DNA from: Ambrosia x helenae
Taxonomy: Eukaryota > Streptophyta > Magnoliopsida > Asterales > Asteraceae
Length of the DNA stretch: 64,000 nt
Reading direction: 5' to 3'
Assembly (NCBI GenBank): GCA_030844895.1
Contig: CM061223.1
Coordinates: 13,403,994-13,467,993 of the forward strand
Every line of letters starts with the position of its first letter. The first letter of the stretch is position 1. The position numbers and the translations under genes are program-made. This document shows, piece by piece, positions 32,747 through 41,640 of this stretch. A model generated the notes under the pieces. That model searched no databases. It was not told where the DNA came from and saw only the letters and a list, made by a program, of their open reading frames with translations.

Positions 32747-32815
32747 ATAGCCCTAGCTGGATTCGAACCCGAAACGTTAAGGACAATAAGTAGATACCAA
32801 ACCACCACACCAGCA
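32747..32815 (-). ncRNA. tRNA-like pol III module
   Basis: On the minus strand TGGTGTGGTGG (32812-32802) fits an A box and GGTTCGAATCC (32769-32759) is a perfect B box. The 43-base start-to-start distance is that of a tRNA gene. The arms do not pair well enough for a working tRNA. It may be a SINE head or a tRNA relic carried in the Helitron. Confidence 0.4.
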
Positions 32816-33452
32816 AACCAATTTGAAAATCAACTCAACACAAATATATTTATAAACTCACTAAAATAAAAAAAATAATAAAATCACTGTTCAGATGCTT
32901 TGGTCTATTAATAGTATATAATAGTTTTTGGATATGTTTCATATTTAATTTGTTTATTGTTGAATCAATAATCTATATTTCTATATTATATTATTAAGGA
33001 GGAGTGATGTACAACATGGTAATTTCTATTTCCGTGCAACTTAACAAGCAACATGTACAATATATTTAAACAAGAAATTTAAGGGTATTATATGGATAGT
33101 TGTGACAATTAAGACACTTAGGAGGGTAATGTAGACATTTTACTCACCTCTTCCTTTACAATATCAAAACACTTTTACAATACTACCCTTAATTTCCCTC
33201 CCTACCCCCACAATGCTTGGCCAAGTTTACCTGTCTTACGTTCTTTTCATATACCTCAAAACTGAAAAGTCCCTTATGAATGCCAATTAAACAAATCAAT
33301 TGAATCCATTGAATGAATGAAATGAATCCTTGGCAATTGAATCGTTACCTTTTTTTTCTTCTGCTCTGCTGCTACGTATTATAAAGCAAGACTTGTGTAT
33401 AGTGATTGAATAATTAATTGAGAAGTGGTGCGTTTCCATTTCACCCAACCAA

Positions 33453-33837
33453 GAGGGTGTTTGGGATTGAGTTTCAAAACAACTTATTGACTTATTGGCT
33501 TTTCCAAGAAGCCAATAAGTCAATAAGCTGTTTGTGTAACCCAAAAACACTTTCTATTTTGACTTTTGGCTTTTAAGGGTGGAAAAACTGTTTTTAGAAG
33601 TTAGAAATCCTGGCTTTTGGAAAAAAAAATTACAAATCTACCACCCATACAGCCAATATTCACAATAAGTTAAGCGAAACACTTAAAAAAAGACAATCGA
33701 TTAACTTTTTGACGTTTCTCATCCCAAAAGCTAATTCAAACACTTTTTTTAAAACTCCTTTTCAAAAAGTCATAAGCCAATAAGCACTTCTGACCAAAAA
33801 CACTTTTGCATTTCCAAACTCAATCCCAAACACCCTC
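33453..33837. mobile_element. MITE with perfect TIRs and 3-bp duplication
   Basis: Terminal inverted repeats GAGGGTGTTTGGGATTGAG / CTCAATCCCAAACACCCTC, flanked by CAA on both sides. A perfect 18-bp subterminal inverted repeat (TTATTGACTTATTGGCTT) lies at 33483-33527. The 3-bp duplication and TIR style suggest the PIF/Harbinger (Tourist-like) group. Confidence 0.85.
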
Positions 33838-33987
33838 CAAGTCTCATGCGAATTTTAGGTTTATAATATAACTGTAAGGCAGTGGTGGTTCAGATGGAAG
33901 CTCAGTCAAGTGCTAACTAGGGCTTTAATCCACCGCAACCAACTGGGTTCTCATTGAAGATCTTTGGCTTCACAATCGATTAATAAG

Positions 33988-34056
33988 GAGGTGAAGAGGG
34001 CGCCGATGAAGAAGAATCCGTTGAAGAATTTGAATATGATGTTGAGGTTGAACCCG
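33988..34056 (+). pseudogene. RPL4: Ribosomal protein L4 fragment
   Basis: 23 codons read EVKRAPMKKNPLKNLNMMLR then LNP, matching the conserved C-terminal region of cytosolic ribosomal protein L4 of plants (KR-x-x-x-KKNPLKNLN-x-x-L-x-LNP). Upstream residues (SQSIN) also fit weakly. The match stops at a point that could be an exon end. It is a captured fragment only and cannot make L4. Confidence 0.75.
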
Positions 34057-34159
34057 TCTCTTCATGTCTTTTTTTCTCCTTGAAATTTTATAAATAATTG
34101 ATTAAGAGTGCAACTTAAAACATTTTCGAATGAAACTGTGCAATTGAATATTGTGACGG

Positions 34160-34297
34160 ATGAATCTGCCTCCTGAACTATTTTTGGATATAATTCGTAG
34201 GATCAAAGAGTGTTGGCGTGCGAGAACTGCTGTTATTCATTGTATATCTGTTTGTAGTCGCAGAGGGATTGACGTTCCCAATCTCACTGAAGCAGGT
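34160..34297 (+). pseudogene. Tubby-like F-box protein fragment
   Basis: From the ATG at 34160 the frame reads LPPELFLDIIRRI, then a tract with WRARTAVIHCISVC, equivalent to the F-box region (LPPELLLDII-R-VE … WP-R--VV-CA-VC) of plant Tubby-like proteins. The tubby barrel is absent and the frame ends soon after. Captured by the Helitron together with L4 sequence. Confidence 0.65.
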
Positions 34298-34299
34298 TA

Positions 34300-35470
34300 G
34301 CTTATGGTGATTATTGATGTGCAATGCTTATCTTTTTTAAATTGATTTTGATGGATCATAACTTGTTTGTTAATCTTGTGCATAGTAATAGTTGGGTCCT
34401 TGAGATGATTCAATTTAATGTTACATAAAAAGAGATAGAGCAACTTGTATAACTGATTCTTATGACCAATTTGACCCGACACGTTCTTCACTCGATCAGG
34501 CTACGCCTACAGCCGAGCTAGAGAGATTTTATTTATGTCTATTATTAAGACAGAGTACATATTACATATTTACAATTGCATGAATCAGTTTATGATATTT
34601 AGATGAGGGCTTGCAACTTCTTCCCCAGGTTTATGCAACCAAACTGTAGAACAATGCAAAAACCGAATAGAGTTAATCGGTAATTATAGCTTAATCTACC
34701 ATGTCAATTGATCATCAAGGTTGATCAATCATCATAGAGAACATTTTTATCCATCAGCATAGAGAAATTTACTAACATAAGCCTTGCACTAACTAGCCCA
34801 AGATAACATAGCGCCCCCCACACCGTTACAGGGGACGCCATTCAAAAGACAAAATACAACTTAAATTGTTCATCTCGTGTATCACACGGTAGAGAAAAGT
34901 AGCAGGTAAATATTATATTTTTATATTGCCACATTTAGGTACATCAAGACTGAAGGTGTGCTTCTTCTAACTTCAGTTTCCAAATTGAAGAAACGAGAAA
35001 TTAAGAAGCGCATGCCAAAAGACAAATTTTTAATGTTTGATAATTACGCCGTATTGTCTTTTTCCATGTTTTTTATAGTAATCTTTTTTTTAATACAGGC
35101 TACTATGTGAACTTACCAATGCATCTATGACATTATGTTTGGTTTTATTTTTTCATGGTACTTGATTGTTTGTTTTGGTATTGCATGTTAATATTATGTT
35201 GGATATATTGATAAAGGTCTCAAAAAGGTTAATTGAATCACAAAAGTAACCAGTTTATACAAATCACTTTGTGTCAATCTCCTCGGTATAAGTTGTTAAG
35301 AGTTATATTAACACTCATTAGTAAAATAGATAGAAATCATGTCAACTTATTTAGAATATTAATTTAATCCGAAAAAAAATCGTTAATCTGAAAATGTCAA
35401 TAATCAACATTCATTGTAAGTTACTTCCTTTGTATAATAAATTATATTCGTTATGAATAATAATGTAGGG
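34300..35470. other. Helitron interior without recognised gene
   Basis: AT-rich, short frames only. Possible intron or 3' sequence of the captured genes. Nothing further can be supported. Confidence 0.5.
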
Positions 35471-35500
35471 AATCCCGTGCATCGCACGGGTACTAAGCTA

Positions 35501-35549
<49 letters not shown>
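35501..35549. repeat. (TA)n(CA)n microsatellite
   Basis: Runs of TA then CA directly follow the 3' CTAG of the Helitron. Confidence 0.95.
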
Positions 35550-35631
35550 ACAAAACACACACTACAAATATATATTATTCAAACAAAACAACACTAGTTC
35601 AAAACACAAACAAACACACTACAAACCAGTT

Positions 35632-36163
35632 ATGGGTGGTGGATATCCAAACGATCTTGCCGAACCATCCAATCTCCGGCGATACTCTCGCCGGAGACGT
35701 CGTGCACCGGTGTTCTCTTCTCTTCTCTTCTCCTCCTCCTCCTCAACAAGTGTTTTCTTCTACTCCTCCTCCTCAACCAGTGTTTTCTTCTCCTACACCT
35801 ACTCAACCAGTGTCCACTACAAATTCTCTGAACTTCTTCCCCATTCCTCCACTCCCAGGATACACTCCCCCATGCCCAGATGTTGATTTCACTAATGAGG
35901 AGCTTGTATAGTTTTTAGAATATGCTATGGCTATAAGGGGAATGGGCCAGCTACGTTTGGTGGAGGCCCAACCGAACCCCAACCCCACCCCAAACCCTCA
36001 TCCTTGGGAGCCATATGAGGAGGAGTACGAAGCTGTAAGGGATGCTATGGAGGAAGAACGATACTATTTTCCCCTCCTCGTGAGTACTGTCGCATCCGCT
36101 CGGATGCGAGGTCCGACGGTCGCGATAGCGATCGTACCGTGTCCTCACCGGAGTACACTTTAG
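35632..36163 (+). pseudogene. Proline/serine-rich coding-like stretch
   Basis: GC-rich island. One frame (35453-35911) encodes repeats of SSPPPPQQVFSS type followed by DVDFTNEELV. A second frame (35927-36163) continues with GMGQLRLVEAQPNPNP and EEEYEAVRDAMEEERYYF. The pair looks like a shifted ORF of a DNA transposon or element gene, but I cannot name a domain. No catalytic motif was seen. Confidence 0.25.
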
Positions 36164-36756
36164 AGGATTAGGATAATTATTCTCCGTAGGGGAGAAATTT
36201 TTAGGATTAATTATGTAATGTTAAGTAGTTTAGGATTATGTAGTGTTTAAATAAGTAATTTAGTATTATGTAATTTTTAAATTAATATTAGTGTTGTGTT
36301 TTAATATTATTTGTATTTTTTTATTTTGCGTTTTTTTTTAAATTTGTTATTGTATTTTTTTAGTTGTTTGAATTTAATTAATATTAGTTGTGTGTTTTAA
36401 TATTATTTGTAATTTTTTATGACATTTGTCTTTTTTTTATACATTTTAGTTAAAAAGTTAAAAAAAATAATAATATAAACAGCCAATCAGAAACAGGGGC
36501 CTTGTCTTTTTCCCACTACCACTACACCTCATTTTCACTTCAAGCCCCATGCTGACTCAGCTGCACGTAAACCAATCAGAATCAGGGACCTTAAGTTTTT
36601 CCCATTACCACTACACATGGTCTTATGAAGAACTGGTTAGTGATGTTAATCTTATGTAGTGTTCTATTAGCTTATGCGATGCAAAGCCTGACATTGGCTT
36701 GTTCAAATAGTAACATTATTACCTGAATCAACCACTTATAAGTAACTGGAACACCT

Positions 36757-36762
<6 letters not shown>
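36164..36762. other. AT-rich stretch with local duplications
   Basis: Two direct duplications are present: TGTGTTTTAATATTATTTGTA (near 36293 and 36389) and CCAATCAGAA followed by CAGGG-CCTT and a CCACTACAC tail (36482-36530, 36572-36615). They could be the subterminal parts of a DNA transposon enclosing 35632-36163; ends not resolved. Confidence 0.45.

Positions 36763-36815
<53 letters not shown>
36763..36815. repeat. (TA)n microsatellite
   Basis: About 26 TA units immediately upstream of a foldback MITE. Confidence 0.95.
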
Positions 36816-36822
<7 letters not shown>

Positions 36823-37197
36823 GATCTAGAGAAAACCTTTGTTATAGTGAAAACTCTGGAAACTCTAACTTCCTGAGCTTTTTAGGGCCTGAAAATTTTA
36901 GCGCATGTAATATACATGATTTTAAGCATTTTGAGCTAAAAAAAAATAAAAAAAAAGTGCCGAACACTTTTTTTTTAAAGGTTTTAGGGTAACACATGTT
37001 AAGCAAAATTAACATGTGTTAACAATGTGTTACCCGAAAACTTATTTTTTTTAAAGTGCTCGACGCTTTTTTGATTTTTTGGCTCAAAATGCTTAAAATC
37101 ATGTATATTACATACCCTAAATTTTTCATATAAAAAAAATCTCGGAAAGTTAGAGTTTCCAAAGTTTTCACTATAACAAGGGCTTCCCATATATCCT
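36816..37197. mobile_element. Foldback MITE at a TA microsatellite
   Basis: The two halves are nearly complementary along their full length (left end GGGTAGGGATCTAGAGAAAA, right end complement AGGATATATGGGAAGCCC then TTGTTATAGTGAAAACT). The tip of the hairpin contains TAACACATGTTAA and its partner TTAACATGTGTTAA. TA repeats lie on both sides. Confidence 0.8.
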
Positions 37198-37222
37198 TAT
37201 ACTATATATATACACATATATA

Positions 37223-37527
37223 GGGTTAGGATACTTTGAGAACTTGTGAGAAATCGACGTAAAATGCGAAAAAAAATTTGCACACTCGTGTAAAAACACG
37301 TACCCCCCACTGTAAAAAAAAATAAAAAAAAATACATTAATTTACGCCAAATTACACCGGTGCAAGAGATTTTTATCCACATATAAGTATATTAATATTT
37401 TATTCATTATTTTATTGTTGATTAATTATGGACCACATATTCATTTTTTATTAAAAAAAGTATGTGGTTATAAAGTGAGTTCCTATGGTTCTCACAACTC
37501 ATAGTAGTTCTCAAAATATCCGGATCC
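37223..37527. mobile_element. MITE at TA-rich site, copy 1
   Basis: Inverted ends GGGTTAGGATACTTTGAGAAC and its partner GTTCTCAAAATATCCGGATCC, embedded in TATATA on both sides. Shares its left ~170 bases with the next copy. Confidence 0.75.
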
Positions 37528-37537
37528 TATATATATA

Positions 37538-37704
37538 GGGTTAGGATACTTTGAGAACTCGATGAGTTGTGAGAACTCGTGAGAACTCGACGTAAAATGC
37601 GAAAAAAAATTGCACACTCGTGTAAAAACACATAACCCCCGCTGTAAATTTTTTTTTAAAAAAAATACATTAATTTACGCCAACTTACACCTGTGCAAGG
37701 GATT
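37538..37704. mobile_element. MITE at TA-rich site, copy 2, truncated
   Basis: Same left end and body as 37223-37400, including the CTCGTGTAAAAACAC hairpin word and TTAATTTACGCCAA. The right end is missing; the sequence passes into the RS-rich exon. Confidence 0.7.
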
Positions 37705-37734
37705 ATGTTGAGAAATCTTTAAGTTTTTGCTTAT

Positions 37735-37948
37735 ATCAAAAGAACGAAGCAAGAATCCTGAACGAGAGGGTAGCCGTGATCGTGACCGTACACGTGATGG
37801 TGACCATAGGAGCCGAGATCGTGATAGGCATCATGACCGTGGTCATGGTTATGACCGCTATGATCGTGATAGAGAAAAACACCGTGATTCAAGGAGCTGT
37901 CATAGATCACGGTCACGGTCGAGAGACCGTGTTAGGGATTATGATTGA
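37735..37948 (+). pseudogene. RS/RD-rich splicing-factor exon fragment
   Basis: About 68 codons of alternating Arg with Asp/Ser/Glu (for example SRDRDRDRHHDRGHGYDRYDRD and RSRSRSRDRVRDYD), as in the C-terminal tails of U1-70K and other spliceosomal RS/RD proteins. A TGA follows and then AG|GTTTGA, so it looks like an exon cut out of context. The exact parent gene cannot be decided from low-complexity sequence. Confidence 0.5.
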
Positions 37949-38256
37949 CCAAGGTTTGACTTCTTTTTCTTTACGTATTTTGACACTTTATTAACTAGCG
38001 CGAACAATTGTCTAATATATAAAGATTCGTGAGTTTTAGGTTTAAGATTATTTTACTCAACATGTTTTGCAGGTTACCATGATTTTTAATGAAGTGCTTA
38101 GGCTTTAGGCTGTCCGGTGTACAGACGCCCCAACCCCCTGTCCCACCCATTTTTGCTGTGACATCCGTCACTTTTATTTTTTTTTATATTTTTTTTGTAA
38201 CATTTCGTATCTCCTATCTTGTACGTCGAATTTTATCTTTCTAGTTACCTTATTTA

Positions 38257-38258
<2 letters not shown>

Positions 38259-38294
<36 letters not shown>

Positions 38295-38312
38295 GTAATA
38301 ATAACAATAATA
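38259..38312. repeat. (AAT)n microsatellite
   Basis: AAT/TAA units with two substitutions near the start of the LTR. Confidence 0.95.
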
Positions 38313-38427
38313 GTTGGATGTTTAGAAGTGACTTTGTCAATTTTATTTACCAAACCAAAACCAAACAAGACCCAACCAAACCTGAGCCCAGTAGACCCCA
38401 CATCTCCTCTCCCCTATATGCAGCAAA

Positions 38428-38520
38428 GAAGAAAAAAAAAAACAACCCACCAGACTCGAACCCGAGTTTGGAGCCGGTTCAGCATAACAACACACACACA
38501 GAACCAATTGAGCCACGTAT
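38428..38520 (-). ncRNA. tRNA-like pol III module, antisense in LTR
   Basis: On the minus strand TGGCTCAATTGG (38515-38504) is a perfect A box and GGTTCGAGTCT (38462-38452) a B box. An A-run on the plus strand (38430-38440) gives a T-run terminator about 12 bases after the B box. Start-to-start spacing is 53, as in tRNAs with an intron or long variable arm. It lies 250-320 bases from the LTR start. A small pol III transcript is possible; a working tRNA is unlikely. Confidence 0.5.
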
Positions 38521-39142
38521 CTTTCCTGATTTAATCCCAACACAATATATACAAAAGGCCACCTAAAACCCTATCTATCCTCTTCCTTCTTGTACGCTGC
38601 AGAAACCCAAACCAAACACCCTTCATGTTTGACTTTTGATTGAACCAAACTTTGGAAAGAAACATCTAATTGATTCGAATTAATGGATAGACAGATCATT
38701 AGGCGTATAATACACGCAAATTCAAATCAAAACATACCAAGTTTGGCCTATACGCGTTTATAATTAAAACTTGGGTCAAACCTTCCAAATCTATGAGCCG
38801 AGTGTTTTGTATAAATTAAACCCTCCTTTAGAGCCTATAATCGCCGACAATCAAACCCTCACTCTCAATTCTTACAAAGATCCATCCTAATGTGTGTTTC
38901 ATCACGCGTTTGACTTTTTGTTAACTATTCAATTTAAACATCGATTCTGCTTCAAAGGTACCAATTAATCTTGTTTTTTTGTTCATCGTTATCGTTTAAT
39001 CAATAACCCTATAGATTCTGTGGTTATTGGTTACGAATTGATACGATTAGAAATCTAGGGTTCTTAGTTGTTAGTTTGGGGAAGATGACTCATTTCAGTT
39101 ATAATACAAATAAATAAATTTCTGGTTTAGAATCGTTCTCAG

Positions 39143-39230
39143 GCTGTGGCTCAGTGGTGAGCCACACTTGTGATAAGGATCTGGACCCGCCAGACGCGGG
39201 TTCAATTCCCAGCTACAGCATTCTTCTTTT
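39143..39230 (+). ncRNA. tRNA-like module with acceptor-like stem
   Basis: A box TGGCTCAGTGG (39147-39157) and B box GGTTCAATTCC (39199-39209). GCTGTGGC (39143-39150) pairs with GCTACAGC (39212-39219) with one G-U, closing the fold. TCTGG/CCAGA (39180-39194) forms an extra arm. TTTTT follows at 39226. The D and anticodon regions are not canonical, so I call it tRNA-like and not a tRNA gene. Confidence 0.5.
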
Positions 39231-40803
39231 TATTCAACCTTTCTTTTTTCCTTTTATAAATATATTGGTTAATAAACTCTATAATATATTTAAAATACTT
39301 AATATGACTTATAAATTCTACAAAAATTATTTTAGGATTTACAAATGATAAACTTTATTATACAATTTTTAGTTTTTCAAAAATCGTTTATTTTATATAT
39401 ATTATAAATATTACCATTTTATTCAATTATAATTTTATAAAAATATCTAAACGACTTTATAAAATTTCACAAAATTATTTTAAACTTGTAGATCAATAAG
39501 CATTTCAGAAATAAATTTTATTTCAGAAAAATCGTTTGTTTTATATTTTTAATTGATTTTTTGTTATTTAAATCATAAATAAATCATAATAAATTCATTT
39601 TTCAATATTTTTATCCCAAAATTTTACATAAATTATTTTTGTGTATTTAGAACAAAAATATAAATTTTAATTTAAAAATTCTTTAATTTTAATATTTTTA
39701 GATATTAAAATTGTATCTTTGACAAATAGAAATAAATATACTAAATATTTAATTTTTGAGGAAATAATTTTATAAAAATTATTTTCATACTTAACACCTT
39801 ATAACATGACCATCCTTAATCAAAAACCTACAATAGTCTTTTATTTAATTATTTACCAAATTTCTTTTATTTATTAACAAATTACCTAATTAATAATTAA
39901 ACAATTACTCATCCCCAAATTAGGAACCCTAGAACTACTTGTATCCTAGATAGCTTAGACTCTAAGTTCATTCCCTTAAAAATTATCTAATTCTTTAGGT
40001 TAATCCTTTGGGATAATCCTAATTCACATCACGTTGTTCGGTAGAGTTTCAAGTTATTACGCGAACTGTGAGTATTTCCTATCCCCTTTTTGCTTTTATT
40101 CACTTTTGGGGTGTTACATGTACACTTATACAAATTACAAATACAAGTTCACATTTTTACAATACAATTCTAGTACTATGTGCATTTGCTTACAAACGTG
40201 CTTTATGCCTAGACATTACATGTAGAATACATTTGTACTTAGTGAAATCATTAACATTGTACAAGCCGACCTTAACATTGGATAGCGCTATTGGATTGAC
40301 AACCCGCCTAGGTTGATTCTCCCCCTTTTTTGTCGGAGAATCCGTGGTCATTGTTAAGTTATTATCCATTTATTGGATAAGTACACCGCCGTTCATTTAG
40401 TACATTATACAATCACAGGATTGATTTCGCTCATTTGTATGTTACATAGTTTACATAATTGCACTGTAGCTTTGCACTTGAATTGTATAACATTTTCCAA
40501 TTTACTATATGTATTAAATCTAGGAATGCTCACCAACATTTCATATGTTGACAAAACTTATTTTGTACATGTTTCAGGTGCAGTTTGATCTTAGTACTAT
40601 AGCATTGGACTTTAGTGCTTGCTTTTAATAAGTTATTTCAAAATTCATGTGTCGTTCAGACTTTTTGTATTTTTTTTTCCATTTCATCTATGTAAGACAA
40701 TTTAAATTATTCAATAATATATTTACATTTTAGTACCATGTGCTTTTGGACAATCGTCACTACGTGACACCTCGATGATTCTGCCATTGGGTGGGGTGTT
40801 ACA

Positions 40804-41210
40804 TTTGTCCCGTCCCAGACGCGTACCCCCCTTCCCTGTCCCCGTCCCCCTTGAAACGAAATGGACGGACCAATGGAAGCTTTTTCTTTATTATTATTAT
40901 TTTTTGAACGTTGTAACAGCTATATAACAGCTATAACATTTAATTTTTTTTTAAACCAAATAATTTACCTATATATATTAAACTTTTTCACAACAATTTT
41001 TATACCACTATCACTACAATATTCTACATTTCCTCTTATACTTTTTATAAACCCACAAAATTTTATAAAAAGCTTCATGGATCCATTCCACCAATTCAAC
41101 CAAAACCCGAATCAACCTAACCCAAATCATCCTTTCACCACACTGGGTTACACGCGGTAGTCGATCCACCCATATCGCAATCCGTTCCACCAATCCCGTC
41201 GGTAGCCCAA
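40804..41210 (+). other. 5' region of a Myb/SANT-like transposon ORF
   Basis: At 41077 an ATG opens MDPFHQFNQNPNQPNPNHPF, typical Asn/Pro/Gln-rich start of plant PIF/Harbinger ORF1 (Myb-like) proteins, but it stops at 41158. The next frame resumes at 41211. Upstream is AT-rich leader. Confidence 0.4.
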
Positions 41211-41640
41211 ATGCATCAAAACCCAGTAGCTTTTGCCCAATTAAACTCGATACAATACATGCAAATGCAACACTATATGCAACAAATGCAATCGTTTCAA
41301 ACTACCCAACAATTTTCTCCACAACCACAACCACAACCCACTACACCTATCGGAACATCTCAACCCACTACACCTATCGGAACATCTCAACCCGTAGAGG
41401 AGGAGAACGAAACCGATGATGAGATAATTCCCGAAACCCAAGCTACCCCACCCACCAAAAAAGCTAAAGGCAAACGCAAAGGAAAACAAAGAGAGAAAGG
41501 ACCGGGACGTGGTAAACCACTAGAGGGAGCCCCTAGGCCATGGTCCGATGTTGAAGAGGAAGCGTTAGCTAAGGCGTGGGTCGCGGCTTCAACACGTGCC
41601 GCAGTCAATAAATTTTTTAAACTTGCGCAAACTATATATT
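41211..41640 (+). pseudogene. Myb/SANT-like protein, N-terminal part
   Basis: Gln-rich start (MQMQHYMQQMQSFQ), a 10-residue duplication TTPIGTSQP, a basic patch KKAKGKRKGKQREKGPGRGK, then PWSDVEEEALAKAWVAAST, the start of the Myb/SANT-like domain found in ORF1 of plant PIF/Harbinger elements. The domain stops where AT-rich sequence begins; the rest resumes at 45068. Frameshift or stop codons separate it from the ATG at 41077. Confidence 0.6.

Larger units (their letters stand above)
27097..32924 (-). mobile_element. Large Helitron-like element carrying exon fragments
   Basis: On the minus strand the 3' end shows hairpin ACGCGC-AAC-GCGCGT (27125-27111), an AT spacer and CTAG (27100-27097) followed by T. 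At the other end the minus strand reads CTATTATATACTATTAATAG then ACCAAAGCATC, similar to the 5' ends of the Helitrons at 1492 and 2319 (AATAAACCAAAGCATT); the canonical leading TC is lost. Contents: two spliced exons, a CT-rich leader, a tRNA-like module and a later solo LTR. No Rep/helicase gene. The pairing of these two ends is inferred from orientation only. Confidence 0.5.
32972..35501 (+). mobile_element. Gene-capturing Helitron-like element
   Basis: 5' end TCTATATTTCTATATTATAT after an A. The 3' end has hairpin CCCGTGC-ATC-GCACGGG (35474-35490), spacer TACTAAG and CTAG (35498-35501) followed by T. Inside are a fragment of ribosomal protein L4, a fragment of a Tubby-like F-box gene and a later MITE. 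No helicase gene. Its 5' end is 48 bases from the 5' end of the Helitron on the other strand. Confidence 0.68.
38196..40803 (+). mobile_element. Solo LTR (GGGGTGTTACA family)
   Basis: Starts TGTAACATTTCG and ends ATTGGGTGGGGTGTTACA, matching the termini of the LTRs at 51758 and 29581. Flanks TTTTT and TTTGT form an imperfect 5-base duplication. A TATA-like TATAAATTAAA is near 38811. It carries two tRNA-like modules (38440-38520 minus, 39143-39230 plus). No second LTR or internal coding sequence. Confidence 0.7.

Noticed and set aside
39143..39219. A functional tRNA gene
   Set aside because: Acceptor-like stem and B box are good, but position 8 and the anticodon arm are not canonical, and it lies inside an LTR. 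Reported only as tRNA-like.
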